Positions 1 to 8,948 of a stretch of DNA of 64,000 nt are shown piece by piece. The position numbers were made by a program, and so were the translations under genes. This DNA comes from Arthrobacter sp. AFG7.2 (GTDB lineage: Bacteria; Actinomycetota; Actinomycetes; Actinomycetales; Micrococcaceae). The number at the start of each line of letters is the position of its first letter. Position 1 is the stretch's first letter. Below the pieces are notes generated by a model. It saw only the letters and a list, made by a program, of their open reading frames with translations. It made no database searches and had not been told where the DNA came from. The stretch is taken from the NCBI RefSeq assembly GCF_002892835.1, contig NZ_PJMB01000004.1, forward strand, positions 347,269 through 411,268, written 5' to 3'.

Positions 1-118
1 TTCTGATCCATGCTGGACCTCCCCCACGTCGTTGATTCACTGAGCTCCCAGCCAAACACGGGGCGCGATGGACCACAAGGGCGCAGAACCGGGCTGTCGG
101 CGAGTCCCGTCGCAAAGA

Positions 119-157
119 CAAACCCTCCCGCACAAGAAGAACGTGAGGAAGGGTTTG
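119..157 (-). terminator. weak hairpin downstream of MFS gene
   Basis: Arms caaaccct (119-126) and agggtttg (150-157) are exact inverted repeats and lie just past the stop of the leftward MFS gene. The loop is long (about 23 nt) and there is no clear U-tract, so terminator function is a guess. Bases 1-118 show no gene that I can support. Confidence 0.3.
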
Positions 158-190
158 CGGTTGAGCTGCGGAACGTGATGGAGCGTTGGG

Positions 191-1627
191 TCAGGCGGCG
201 GAGCCCTTGCGCACGAACAGCGTTTCGGCCTGCTCCAGTGACATCCCGTTGGTCTCCGGCACCTTGAACATAACGAAGAAGAACGACGCCGCCGCGAACA
301 GTGCGTACATGGCGTACGTCAGCGGGAGCGAACCGGCAGCCATGACCGGGAAGCTGAGCGTGATGGCGAAGTTCGCCACCCACTGTGCGGCCGCAGCAAG
401 GCCAAGGGCCCGGGCGCGGATCCGGGACGGGAAGATCTCGCCAAGCAGGACCCACACCAAGGGGCCCCAGGACGCGCCGAAGCTGACAACAAAAACGTTT
501 GCCGCCACCAGCGCCACCGGACCCCAGGCGCCGGGAAGGGAGATCTCGGAACCGGAGCCCACAGCGGTGGAGAAGGCCACGGCCATGGCAGCCAGGGATA
601 TGGCCATTCCTACGGAGCCGGCCAGCAGGATGGGCCTGCGTCCGATGCGGTCCACCAGGGCGATGGCCACCAGGGTGACCAGGATATTGGTGACGGAGGT
701 CGCCACGGAGATGGTGAGGGAGTCCTTCTCCTGGAAGCCGACAGCCTTCCAGAGGGTGGTGGAGTAGTAGAAGATCACGTTGATGCCCACGAACTGCTGC
801 AGGACGGACAGGATGATGCCCACCCACACCACGGCCTGCAGGCCGAAGGTCTTGCCGCGCACGGAACCCTTCTGGCCGGCCAGTTTGTCCTCCTCGATGG
901 CGTCGCGGATTTCCCGGATGTGCCGGTCCGTCTCCTCTGCGGGAACGATGGAGTTGAAGACCTTCCGGGCTTCCTCTTCCTTGCCCTGGAACACCAGGAA
1001 GCGCGGGGATTCGGGAAGGGTGAAGGCGATCCAGCCGTACACCACGGCGGGCAGGGCAGCGGCCAGGAACATCCAGCGCCAGGCCTCGATTCCCAGCCAG
1101 TAGGCCTCGCCGGCGCCGCCGGCGCTGGTGGCCAGCAGCGCGTCTGACAGCAGCGCCGCGAAGATACCGGTGGTGATGGCCAGCTGCTGCAGCGATGCGA
1201 GCCGCCCACGGACATGCCGCGGCGAAATCTCCGAAATGTAGGCGGGCGCAATGACTGACGCGAGGCCGATGCCCAGGCCGCCCACCAGGCGCCAGAAGAT
1301 CAGGTCCCATACGCCGAACGCGAAGCCGGTACCCAGGGCGCTGACCAGGAAGAGCAGCGCGCCCAGTTTCATGGCGGGGATGCGTCCGTAATGGTCGGCC
1401 ACCTTGCCCGCGAGGTAGGCGCCTGCGGCGCAGCCCAGCAGTGCGATGGCCACGGCGAAGCCGGTCACGGCTTCGGACAGCGCGAACTCGTCCTTCATGG
1501 CATCCACGGCGCCGTTGACCACGGAGGAGTCGAACCCGAACAGGAATCCGCCCACGGCACCCGCGAGCGCCAGCCAGATCACCCGCTGCGGTATCCGGGC
1601 GGTTGTCTGCTCCTGTGCAGTGGGCAT
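191..1627 (-). CDS. sugar-porter family MFS transporter
   Basis: 478-residue, 12-helix membrane protein of the major facilitator superfamily, sugar porter branch (XylE/GalP-like), expected to import a monosaccharide by H+ symport. Family marks seen: GFLFGFDSS in helix 1 (about 27-35), DHYGR in loop 2-3 (78-82), PESPRFL after helix 6 (205-211), QQFVGINVIFYYS in helix 7 (277-289), DRIGRRP in loop 8-9 (326-332) and PETNG after helix 12. The ATG at 1627 is preferred because GGGAGAACC precedes it; the frame stays open upstream to 1753 but that stretch is not hydrophobic or conserved-looking. The substrate cannot be read from the sequence. The neighbouring leftward gene (RraA-like) is 170 nt away, so co-transcription is uncertain. 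Confidence 0.9.
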   Translation of the reverse strand: MPTAQEQTTARIPQRVIWLALAGAVGGFLFGFDSSVVNGAVDAMKDEFALSEAVTGFAVAIALLGCAAGAYLAGKVADHYGRIPAMKLGALLFLVSALGTGFAFGVWDLIFWRLVGGLGIGLASVIAPAYISEISPRHVRGRLASLQQLAITTGIFAALLSDALLATSAGGAGEAYWLGIEAWRWMFLAAALPAVVYGWIAFTLPESPRFLVFQGKEEEARKVFNSIVPAEETDRHIREIRDAIEEDKLAGQKGSVRGKTFGLQAVVWVGIILSVLQQFVGINVIFYYSTTLWKAVGFQEKDSLTISVATSVTNILVTLVAIALVDRIGRRPILLAGSVGMAISLAAMAVAFSTAVGSGSEISLPGAWGPVALVAANVFVVSFGASWGPLVWVLLGEIFPSRIRARALGLAAAAQWVANFAITLSFPVMAAGSLPLTYAMYALFAAASFFFVMFKVPETNGMSLEQAETLFVRKGSAA

Positions 1628-1799
1628 GGTTCTCCCTTGGTCTGGGTATGTGTGGATGCGGTGCGGACGTCGTCGGCTGCGGAACCGGCCCCTGGCCGGC
1701 GCACACGCGTTACACAGTGTTCCATGCCACCGTGCCCTGTTCCAGTTGAGCATCCGGCGGGACCGGCCGGAAATCGTCCCCCAGCCGCGGGTACGGGGG

Positions 1800-2297
1800 C
1801 TACCGCTCCACGAGGATCCCGTCCGGGTCGCACCAGATCATGGCTCCGGTGCGGATGGTCACGCCGTCGATCTCCACGTCCACGCCAACTTCGCCGGCGC
1901 CTGCCTTGGCGCTCTTGCGGGGGTTGCTGCCCAGGGCCTTCACACCCAGGTCCAGCGCGGCAATGGCTTCACGGTCACGGATTGCTCCATTGATCACGAC
2001 GCCGGCCCAGCCATTCGCCACGGCGCTTTCGGCGATCATGTCCCCCATGAGGGCGGTGCCAAGGGAGCCGCCGCCGTCCACCACCAGCACGTTGCCGTTG
2101 CCGGGCGTAGCCAGCGTGGACTTCACCAGGGCGTTGTCCTGGAAGCAGCGGATGGTCCGTGCCTGGCCGCTGAAGTGCGAGCGGCCGCCGAGGGACTGGA
2201 ACTGCAGCGCCACCGACGCCAGTTCATCGCCGCGCTCGTCGTACAAATCCGCGGTGTTGACGGCGGTGCTGTCGGCCGGGGTGGACGCTGCGCTCAT
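1800..2297 (-). CDS. rraA: RraA family protein (RraA-like / HMG aldolase)
   Basis: 165 residues, the normal length for the RraA family. Members either act as a divalent-metal 4-hydroxy-4-methyl-2-oxoglutarate aldolase/oxaloacetate decarboxylase or, in E. coli, inhibit RNase E. The glycine-rich block VVDGGGSLGTALMGD (72-86) and the NGAIRD motif (103-108, Arg107-Asp108, substrate and metal binding in the aldolases) are present. Start at ATG 2297 is supported by GAGGAGAACCAC just upstream. It diverges from the MFS gene at 2416. Because the full aldolase signature is present, an enzymatic role is as likely as RNase regulation; the sequence alone does not decide. Confidence 0.85.
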   Translation of the reverse strand: MSAASTPADSTAVNTADLYDERGDELASVALQFQSLGGRSHFSGQARTIRCFQDNALVKSTLATPGNGNVLVVDGGGSLGTALMGDMIAESAVANGWAGVVINGAIRDREAIAALDLGVKALGSNPRKSAKAGAGEVGVDVEIDGVTIRTGAMIWCDPDGILVER

Positions 2298-2415
2298 GTG
2301 GTTCTCCTCGATGTTCAGGACCGTGTTGGTGCCGGCCGCCGTCTTACCCGGCGGTGCGGTAACGCCCACGATAGTCTGACTGCATCGCCATTTCGTCGCA
2401 GCGGGGGAGTACGCC

Positions 2416-3705
2416 ATGAGTCTGTCCGATACACCCGCACCCCTTGAGCGCGGTGCCGTTCAGCCGGACGGTCCGACGGCGGCGCTCGCCGAACCGACGC
2501 GGAAGGTCACCGCCCGGTGGGTCACGGGGCTGGTCCTGGTGAACGTGGGCATCAACGCCGCCTTCTTCGGCCCCATCAATATCTTCATTGGGCAGCAGGC
2601 CATCAGCTTCGATGAAGCCAGCAAGGAAGCGATCCTATCCCTTGCGACGGCCTGCGGGGCCGCGGTTTCCCTGGTGGCCAACCCCCTTTTCGGCGCCCTC
2701 TCGGACCGCACAACGTCCAGCCTTGGCCGCCGGTCGCCCTGGGTGCTCGCGGGGGCTGTGCTGGCCTCGGCGGCCCTCCTGGCCATGTCCGGGGCCACCA
2801 GTGTGGCCCTGATGGTGCTGTTCTGGTGCGTGGTGCAATTGGGGGCAAACGCCGCCTACGCTGCCATCACCGCAGCTGTTCCGGACCGGGTGCCCCTGCC
2901 GCAGCGGGGGAAGGTGGGCGGGCTGGCGGCCATGGGCCAAACGCTGGGGATCCTCACCGGCGCCGTCTTCGGTGCCGTGGTGTCCGGCAACTTCATGGTT
3001 GGTTACTGGCTCTGCGCCGCCGCACTTCTCCTTTCCGTGGTCCCATACCTCATCCACCGGGACGACCCCGTGCTCCACAAGGGCGTGCTGCCCCGGTTCC
3101 GGCCGTGGGTGTTCCTCCGGGGGTTCTGGCTCAGTCCGCGGCTGTATCCGGATTTCGCCTGGGCATGCCTGACGCGCTTCCTGGTGAACGTTGGCAACCA
3201 GCTGACCATCGTCTACCTGCTCTTTTTCCTTCGCGACATCCTCAAGCATGAGGACCCTGCTGCCGGCGTGCTGGTCCTCACCGGGACCTACGCCGTGATG
3301 GTGATGATCACGGCGGTGCTGGCCGGACCATGGAGTGACAGGGTGGGCAGGCGCAAGCCGTTCGTGATTGGATCCTCGGCCACCATCGCCGGGGCGGGAA
3401 TAATCATGGCCTTCTTCCCGGTGTGGCCTGGAGCCCTTGCAGGCGCCGCCGTGCTGGGGATCGGGTTTGGGGCGTACCTGGCGGTGGACTTCGCACTGCT
3501 GACGCAAGTCCTGCCCCTGGCGGCGGACCGCGGCAAGGACATGGGCATCATCAATGTGGCCAATTCACTGCCGCAGGTGGTGGCCCCGACGCTGGCTTTC
3601 GTGGCTGTAACGCAGTGGGGCGGGTATCGCTCCCTGTTCCTGATTGCCGCGGTCATTGGACTGCTCGGCGCTGTGTTCGTGGTGAAGATCAAGGGTGTCC
3701 GCTGA
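2416..3705 (+). CDS. MFS transporter
   Basis: 429 residues with about 12 predicted membrane helices. A cytosolic leader of about 33 residues precedes helix 1. The loop 2-3 motif GALSDRT...GRRSP (93-108) is the MFS signature in the form common in the glycoside/SLC45-like branch, and a second copy, GPWSDRVGRRKP, follows helix 8. ATG 2416 has GGGGGAG 6 nt upstream. It is divergent from the RraA gene, with a shared 118-nt promoter region. Substrate unknown; a sugar or glycoside is the best guess from motif style only. Confidence 0.85.
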   Translation: MSLSDTPAPLERGAVQPDGPTAALAEPTRKVTARWVTGLVLVNVGINAAFFGPINIFIGQQAISFDEASKEAILSLATACGAAVSLVANPLFGALSDRTTSSLGRRSPWVLAGAVLASAALLAMSGATSVALMVLFWCVVQLGANAAYAAITAAVPDRVPLPQRGKVGGLAAMGQTLGILTGAVFGAVVSGNFMVGYWLCAAALLLSVVPYLIHRDDPVLHKGVLPRFRPWVFLRGFWLSPRLYPDFAWACLTRFLVNVGNQLTIVYLLFFLRDILKHEDPAAGVLVLTGTYAVMVMITAVLAGPWSDRVGRRKPFVIGSSATIAGAGIIMAFFPVWPGALAGAAVLGIGFGAYLAVDFALLTQVLPLAADRGKDMGIINVANSLPQVVAPTLAFVAVTQWGGYRSLFLIAAVIGLLGAVFVVKIKGVR

Positions 3706-3777
3706 CTGTGCCGAAGGGCAGAACTAAGGCAGCTGACTAATTACGTCACACCGCCGTGCCGTATAGTTGACCCGGAT

Positions 3778-4452
3778 GTGCGGGCGGTCATGTTGGGAAT
3801 ATCCGTGGCTGACGCACCACAGGAACACAACCCCGGAATATTGATGCCCGAGACCACTTCAGACCATCCGCCCATGGCCGTCAGGCCCTCCGCGCCGCGC
3901 CAGTGGCAGCGCTATACCAAGATCCTGGAAGCTGCAGGAGGGTTTGCGCGCAAGGGCATGGAGTCGGTGGACCTTGCTGAAGTTGCAGTCAAGGCTGATG
4001 TGCCCTTGGGAACTGTCTACCGGTACTTTCCTTCCTCCACGCACCTGATGCTCGCGCTCTACCGGCACCAGCTGGAGGAGCTTCAAGGCGGCGCACGGAC
4101 AACGAGCGCGCGCTTCCGGGACAGGGCACTCGCCGGGCTGCTGATGGAGATTTTCCACATGCGCGTGATGCAACCCGCGGTGGAGCATTGCCTTAGCCGG
4201 GGGATCTATCTCCCGGACAGGGATACCACCGAACTGCTGCGGGACATTGATGTGCTGGCCGAGAAGGCGGTGACTGCGGTCTGTGGTGATCCCACCGCCG
4301 CACGGGTGCTCCTGGTTGCCACCACTGGTCTCGTCCAGTCCGTCCGGAACCGCCGGCTGTCACTCTTTGATGCGGAGGAAGACCTGAAAAAGGCCTGTGC
4401 CCTCCTCTCGGGGCCCGGCGGATCCCGGTACACACTTCATAAAAGCGCGTAA
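3778..4452 (+). CDS. TetR family regulator (KstR-like)
   Basis: One-domain DNA-binding repressor of the TetR family. The HTH is clear: ILEAAGGFARKGMESVDLAE then VPLGTVYRYFPSSTHLM, the recognition-helix style seen in mycobacterial KstR (sterol catabolism). The rest is a helical ligand domain. The start is uncertain: GTG 3778 lies about 10 nt after a TATAGT hexamer (3762-3767) and could be leaderless; in-frame alternatives are ATG 3790, GTG 3805 and ATG 3844, none with a good ribosome site. No sterol genes are visible nearby, so the KstR resemblance should not be read as function. Target genes unknown; the malic enzyme gene downstream is a candidate. Confidence 0.8.
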   Translation: MRAVMLGISVADAPQEHNPGILMPETTSDHPPMAVRPSAPRQWQRYTKILEAAGGFARKGMESVDLAEVAVKADVPLGTVYRYFPSSTHLMLALYRHQLEELQGGARTTSARFRDRALAGLLMEIFHMRVMQPAVEHCLSRGIYLPDRDTTELLRDIDVLAEKAVTAVCGDPTAARVLLVATTGLVQSVRNRRLSLFDAEEDLKKACALLSGPGGSRYTLHKSA

Positions 4453-4454
4453 CA

Positions 4455-4464
4455 GGTCTAGACC
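4455..4464. promoter_or_regulatory. dre-like palindrome GGTCTAGACC
   Basis: A perfect 10-bp palindrome between the TetR gene and malic enzyme gene. It matches the core of the published DasR/GntR-HutC operator (TGGTCTAGACCA) at 11 of 12 positions when the flanking A (4454) and A (4465) are included. No dasR gene is in the window, so this is only a motif match. Confidence 0.4.
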
Positions 4465-4474
4465 AATCCGGGTT

Positions 4475-4500
4475 TACATCAGGCTTATTTGCGTGATGTA
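4475..4500. promoter_or_regulatory. inverted repeat TACATCA-N12-TGATGTA
   Basis: Perfect 7-bp arms (4475-4481 and 4494-4500) separated by 12 nt, about 150 nt upstream of the malic enzyme start. Could be an operator for the adjacent TetR regulator; function not shown. Confidence 0.35.
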
Positions 4501-4651
4501 GGACACAAAAGCCGCCAAAGAACCCTACTTTCCAGCGTTTTTTACTACGTCACTTTGTTCTGAGGGCGCATTTGCCGCACCTACCATGGTCCAAACGGAG
4601 CAGCAGGCACCATCGCCCAAGCCCCCACGGCCAGCACCAGGAGACAACGAC

Positions 4652-5851
4652 GTGTCCATTGACGCACTTGCAGCAACTGACAATTCCGCAGCCACCGCAC
4701 TGAGCGAAGCAGAAATCTTCGCCGCCCATCAGGGCGGCAAGCTCTCCATCTCAAGCACGGTCCCGCTGTCCAACAAGCGCGACCTGTCCATCGCCTACAC
4801 GCCGGGTGTAGCCGAGGTCAGCCGGGCCATCTACGCCAAACCTGAACTCGCCCGCACACTAACCTGGGCCCAGCGACTGGTAGTTGTGGTCAGCGACGGC
4901 ACCGCCGTTTTGGGACTGGGCAACATCGGTGCCAGCGCCTCACTCCCGGTGATGGAAGGCAAGTCCGCCCTGTTCAAGACCTTCGGTGACCTTGATTCGA
5001 TTCCGCTGGTGCTCAACACCACCGACGTGGACGAGATCGTGGAAACCCTGGTCCGCCTCCGTCCCAGCTTCGGCGCGGTCAACCTCGAGGACATCTCCGC
5101 TCCCCGCTGCTTTGAGCTTGAGGAAAAGCTGATCGAGGCGCTTGACTGCCCTGTGATGCATGATGACCAGCACGGCACCGCCGTCGTTGCCCTCGCAGCG
5201 CTGACCAACGCAGCCAAAGTGACGCGCCGCGGGCTGGAAGGGCTGCGCGTGGTGGTCTCGGGCGCGGGTGCGGCCGGCATCGCCGTCGCGGAAATCCTGC
5301 TGGCTGCCGGCATCACCGACGTCGTCCTGCTGGATTCCAGGGGCATCATCAGCAGCGCCCGCAAGGACCTGGCCGCGGACAGCACCAGCAAGAAGGCGGA
5401 CATCGCCGGGCGCAGCAACCCCCGCGAAGTGGAGGGCGGCCCGGCCGAGGCGCTCGCGGGTGCTGATGTCTTCATCGGCGTTTCCTCCTCCAAGCTGGAC
5501 GAGGAACACCTGAAGCTCATGAACCGGGACGCCATCGTCTTTGCACTCTCCAACCCGGACCCGGAAGTACTTCCCGAGGTCGCGGTGAAGTACGCAGCCG
5601 TGGTGGCCACCGGGCGCAGCGATTTCCCCAACCAGATCAACAACGTGCTGGCTTTCCCCGGGATCTTCCGTGGCGCCCTAAATGCCGGTGCCCGGCGCAT
5701 CACCCCGGCTATGAAGCTCGCCGCAGCCAACGCCATTGCGGAGCTGGCCGCGGAGGACCTGTCAGCGGAGTACATCGTGCCCAGCCCTCTGGATCCGCGG
5801 GTTGCCCCGGCTGTTACTGCAGCAGTCGCCGCCGCGGTTGGGGTGGAGTAG
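4652..5851 (+). CDS. malic enzyme (oxaloacetate-decarboxylating malate dehydrogenase)
   Basis: 399-residue small-type bacterial malic enzyme: oxidative decarboxylation of malate to pyruvate with NAD(P)H. Visible marks: SDGTAVLGLGNIG (81-93), MEGKSALFK (101-109) with the catalytic lysine region, metal-site block DDQHGTA (171-177), and a Rossmann motif SGAGAAGI (203-210). GTG 4652 is preferred: AGGAGA lies about 8 nt upstream, whereas the in-frame ATG 4586 has no ribosome site and would add a Pro-rich 22-residue tail. NAD versus NADP preference cannot be judged. The long upstream region with two palindromes suggests specific regulation. Confidence 0.93.
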   Translation: MSIDALAATDNSAATALSEAEIFAAHQGGKLSISSTVPLSNKRDLSIAYTPGVAEVSRAIYAKPELARTLTWAQRLVVVVSDGTAVLGLGNIGASASLPVMEGKSALFKTFGDLDSIPLVLNTTDVDEIVETLVRLRPSFGAVNLEDISAPRCFELEEKLIEALDCPVMHDDQHGTAVVALAALTNAAKVTRRGLEGLRVVVSGAGAAGIAVAEILLAAGITDVVLLDSRGIISSARKDLAADSTSKKADIAGRSNPREVEGGPAEALAGADVFIGVSSSKLDEEHLKLMNRDAIVFALSNPDPEVLPEVAVKYAAVVATGRSDFPNQINNVLAFPGIFRGALNAGARRITPAMKLAAANAIAELAAEDLSAEYIVPSPLDPRVAPAVTAAVAAAVGVE

Positions 5852-5873
5852 CGGTCCCGTTCCAGGTGCATGA

Positions 5874-5912
5874 CGACGGCGGTGCCTCCTTTCGAAGGAG
5901 GCACCGCCGTCG
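5874..5912 (+). terminator. GC-rich hairpin after malic enzyme
   Basis: An 18-bp perfect stem (5874-5891 with 5895-5912) with a 3-nt loop begins 22 nt after the malic enzyme stop. No U-tract follows, but its position between genes fits termination. Confidence 0.7.
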
Positions 5913-5948
5913 CGGGTTAAGGCTGGAGCCAACCCTAGACTTGGATCC

Positions 5949-6452
5949 ATGAACTCCGAAACCGTAGTGACTGTCCTGTGCGGCCTGGCAATCCTCGTGG
6001 GCGTGGCAGGCACAGTCATACCGGTCCTGCCGGGCAGCATCCTCATCGGCGCGAGCCTCCTCGCCTGGGCCGTCTGGGGCGGGGCCGGCACTGCAGGCTG
6101 GGTGGTGTTCGCTGTGGCCATGGTGTTCGTAGTAGCCGGTATGGCCGCGAGCGCTGTCCTCACCGGCCGGAAACTCAAGGAGCACGCCATCCCCAGCCGC
6201 AGCATTGCCGCCGCGCTGGCGGCCGGCGTGGTGGGCATGTTCATTATTCCGGTGGTGGGGCTCTTTGTTGGTTTTGCTGCCGGCCTCCTGCTGAGCGAAT
6301 TCCTGCGGACGCGGAATATCGGTTCGGCGGCCACGTCCAGCTGGGCCGCGCTAAAAGCAACCGGGTTGGGGATGCTGGCCGAGTTCGGTTTGGCGTGCCT
6401 TGCCGCCAGTACCTGGCTGATCGGCGTGTGGGTCGCCGCCCTCAGCGGTTGA
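5949..6452 (+). CDS. DUF456 membrane protein
   Basis: 167 residues, almost entirely hydrophobic, with about 4-5 membrane helices. GVAGTVIPVLPGSILIGAS near the N-terminus is the hallmark of the DUF456 family (small integral membrane proteins of unknown function). A TAGACT hexamer (5936-5941) sits 7 nt before ATG 5949 and no ribosome site is visible, so the mRNA may be leaderless. No functional link to neighbours. Confidence 0.85.
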   Translation: MNSETVVTVLCGLAILVGVAGTVIPVLPGSILIGASLLAWAVWGGAGTAGWVVFAVAMVFVVAGMAASAVLTGRKLKEHAIPSRSIAAALAAGVVGMFIIPVVGLFVGFAAGLLLSEFLRTRNIGSAATSSWAALKATGLGMLAEFGLACLAASTWLIGVWVAALSG

Positions 6453-6493
6453 GGTGCTTGCGGTCAGGCTGCCGCAGGGCGTAGAACGGCACC

Positions 6494-6868
6494 ATGACGG
6501 ACCGGAATGTAGCGCGGAAGCACGTGCAGGGTTGGATGGAAAACTACCAGGCGGCGTGGGCCAGCAACGAACCCGAGGACATCCGGGGGCTCTTCACCGA
6601 GGACGCGAGGTACGAGGCCCGGCCGGGCGACCCGGAAGCGTGGCTGGGCCATGACGGCATCGTGGCTGGCTGGCTCGCTGCGCGGGATGAGCCCGCGGAC
6701 TGGACCTTCGAATGGAAACTGCTGGGCGCGGACGCTGACACCGCCTTCGTCCAGGGTGTGACCACCTACTCCGCGGGCCGTCCCACCTACGACAACCTGT
6801 GGGTGATTCGGTTTGACGGGACAGGCCGGGCTGCCGCCTTCACCGAATGGTTCATGGAGCGGGCCTAG
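6494..6868 (+). CDS. nuclear transport factor 2 (SnoaL-like) family protein
   Basis: 124 residues; NTF2-like cone fold predicted from NYQAAWASNEPEDIRGLF (helix then FTEDARYE) and the C-terminal strands ending DNLWVIRFDGTGRAAAFTEW. The family holds small ligand-binding proteins, isomerases and orphan enzymes, so no reaction can be assigned. A TAGAAC hexamer (6482-6487) ends 6 nt before ATG 6494, suggesting a leaderless transcript. Confidence 0.8.
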   Translation: MTDRNVARKHVQGWMENYQAAWASNEPEDIRGLFTEDARYEARPGDPEAWLGHDGIVAGWLAARDEPADWTFEWKLLGADADTAFVQGVTTYSAGRPTYDNLWVIRFDGTGRAAAFTEWFMERA

Positions 6869-6892
6869 GCCGGCAGCCGCTCGCCCGGGTGT

Positions 6893-7099
6893 TCAGAGCC
6901 CCAGTCCACCCAATTTGTCACCCAGGCCGCCGGGAAGCTTGCCGAGCAGCTCAGCGGGGTTAATCCCCAGCTGTGACAGGAGCCCGGCATGCTGCTCGGT
7001 GTCCACCTGGTCCGGCAACTGGGCATCGGCCTGCGCGGCTTTGTCGTTGTCTCCCTTGTTCCTGAGGAGTTCGAGAATCTGGGACTTGTCGATGTTCAT
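6893..7099 (-). CDS. small conserved-looking hypothetical protein
   Basis: 68 residues when started at ATG 7099, which has AAGGAGAG 4 nt upstream; an in-frame ATG at 7117 lacks one. The first half is a charged helix (DKSQILELLRNKGDNDKAAQ), the end is Gly/Leu-rich with repeats of the type LPGGLGDKLGGLGL. No cysteines, no signal peptide. I do not recognise the family. Strong ribosome site and normal codon use support that it is real. Confidence 0.65.
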   Translation of the reverse strand: MNIDKSQILELLRNKGDNDKAAQADAQLPDQVDTEQHAGLLSQLGINPAELLGKLPGGLGDKLGGLGL

Positions 7100-7211
7100 G
7101 GCGCTCTCCTTCGTCAATGGCGAAACTGCTAAGGGTGCTTACCACCCTTGCCGAAAATCCCGGTTTGGACAAGTGCGCGTTGGCCCGGAAGCTCCCGGTT
7201 AGCATGGAAAG

Positions 7212-8189
7212 ATGACCGCCGGGGACACTGCACCGATCTATTGGGACAGCCGCGACCTCACACCGTTCGGCCAGCCGCAGCTGCGCACCCCCGTCCACGA
7301 CCTCGCAGGGGGAGTGGGTGGCCTGCTGACTGGCGTGCTCGGCGGGCGCCATCCGGCGCTGCTCTCAGTTGATGGTGAAATCCCACGGCTGAAGCGCATG
7401 CTGCCCAAGCCGGCCAAGGCGGTGCATGAAGCCATTTTCGCCAGCCGCCAGCCCGAGCAACTAATCACGCTGGCACGCGCCTTTCCGGGGTGGGCGGGGC
7501 TGTGCTACCTCATGTCCGGCCTGCTGGTGTACAAGCAGGGCGGCTACCTCCGTGCATCAGAACTTCTCCAGCGCGGCCTTACCACCAGGAACGAGGACGA
7601 AGCCAACCGCTACTCCTCCACGTACCTCACCAGGATCGTTACCCGGATTGAACTGGCCGAGCGTGTGGAGATACCGGTCCTGTTCAGCGAGGAGTCGGTG
7701 TTCCTGGCGCTGGCCCACTCCCTGCGGGAGACGGGACGCACGGAAGCCGCGCTGGACGCCCTGAGCGGCCTGCCGCCGTCGCTCCCCATGGCCTTGGCGC
7801 GCTGCTCGCTGGCGCTGACCCTGGGCCGGAGCCGCACGGTTATCGACTGGACGGACGGCCTGCTCAACGCCGATGACCTCTCGGCTGCACTGCTGCTGGT
7901 GAGGGCACGGGCCCTCCGGCGTGAGGGCCGCCTGGAGGCGGCCGGACAAGCGCTCGCAGAGGTCCTGCGACGGCGGAAGACGCACCTGACGCTCAGGAAC
8001 GATGCCCTCACGGACCGTGCCCTGCTGCTCCTCGACTCCAGCCGCAGGTCGCTGAATCCGCGGGACTGGGGACGGCGGAATGGGGACCCGGTGCCGCAGC
8101 GGGAGATCGCGGCGCCGGTTCCCATCCGTAAAGACGAAGAGATGCGCCGGATCTGGGAACAGGACTGGAAGAAGCTCAGCGACGATTAG
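7212..8189 (+). CDS. helical-repeat (TPR-like) hypothetical protein
   Basis: 325 residues, soluble. Residues from about 85 on form helical pairs with TPR-like spacing (LARAFPGWAGLCYLMSGLLV, SEELLQRGLTT-type, ALAHSLRETGRTEAALDALS, LLLVRARALRREGRLEAAGQAL). Such domains mediate protein contacts; no catalytic motif was seen. A TTAGCA hexamer (7199-7204) lies 7 nt upstream of ATG 7212. The stop codon directly abuts the stop of the convergent LysE gene (8189/8190) with no spacer. Confidence 0.7.
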   Translation: MTAGDTAPIYWDSRDLTPFGQPQLRTPVHDLAGGVGGLLTGVLGGRHPALLSVDGEIPRLKRMLPKPAKAVHEAIFASRQPEQLITLARAFPGWAGLCYLMSGLLVYKQGGYLRASELLQRGLTTRNEDEANRYSSTYLTRIVTRIELAERVEIPVLFSEESVFLALAHSLRETGRTEAALDALSGLPPSLPMALARCSLALTLGRSRTVIDWTDGLLNADDLSAALLLVRARALRREGRLEAAGQALAEVLRRRKTHLTLRNDALTDRALLLLDSSRRSLNPRDWGRRNGDPVPQREIAAPVPIRKDEEMRRIWEQDWKKLSDD

Positions 8190-8843
8190 TCAGGAGGACG
8201 CGGTCCGGGCAGCCGTAAGAACCGGCAGCAGCTGTTCGCCCAGCAGCACAACTCCCAGGACCACCATGATGATCCCGCTGGCCAGGGTCACCAGCCGGGC
8301 GGCACCGGGCCGGGTCTGCAGCAGGGTGCGGGACAGCAGGGCAACAGCGGTGTACACGAGTCCGGTGAGCAGTACGAAGGTCAGCCCCAGCAATCCTGAC
8401 TGCACCGGGACCGGCAGGGACGCCTCCGCGCTGACGAACTGTGGAACCAGCGCCACATAGAAAAGCAGCCCCTTCGGGTTGATGCCGCTGGTTCCGATTC
8501 CCTGCAGGAAGGTGCGGAGCCGCGTGGTGCCCGCGTTGCCGGCCCCGGCTGCGAAGCTTGCCTCCCGCCAAGAGCGAAGGGTGCTGATCCCGAGCCACAT
8601 CAGGTAGCCGGCGCCTGCCAGGGTGATCCAGCCCAGTACGGCGGGCGCCCGGGTCAGGACCGCAGCCAGTCCTGCCACCAGCAGGACCGTGTGAAGGACA
8701 TAGCCGCCGCAAAGCCCCGCTACCGCCGGTACGAAGCTGCGCTGTTTCAGGCCGGCTGCAATGGAGTAGGCCCAGTCCACCCCAGGGGTGCAGGCGAGGG
8801 CGGCAGCCACCAGCACAAAGGCCAAAAACAGCTCTGAATTCAT
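8190..8843 (-). CDS. LysE/RhtB family amino-acid exporter
   Basis: 217 residues, six membrane helices. The LysE family signature region ACTPGVDWAYSIAAGLKQRS (about 16-35) and the GINPKGLLFYVALVPQF block (about 118-134) are clear. Exports an amino acid or derivative. ATG 8843 follows GGGGAGAACAC. It is divergent from an Lrp-type regulator (8949), the common arrangement for an amino-acid-responsive regulator controlling an exporter. Substrate not readable. Confidence 0.9.
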   Translation of the reverse strand: MNSELFLAFVLVAAALACTPGVDWAYSIAAGLKQRSFVPAVAGLCGGYVLHTVLLVAGLAAVLTRAPAVLGWITLAGAGYLMWLGISTLRSWREASFAAGAGNAGTTRLRTFLQGIGTSGINPKGLLFYVALVPQFVSAEASLPVPVQSGLLGLTFVLLTGLVYTAVALLSRTLLQTRPGAARLVTLASGIIMVVLGVVLLGEQLLPVLTAARTASS

Positions 8844-8948
8844 GTGTTCTCCCCGGACGTGATCCAACAGGAGAAACACTAGATACTTCGGGCGCGGAAG
8901 TGCTGTCCCTTTTCGCTTACCATCCCCTAATCCCAGTAAGATTCTTGC

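Noticed and set aside
3778..4452. Naming the TetR gene kstR
   Set aside because: HTH resemblance only; no sterol catabolism genes nearby.
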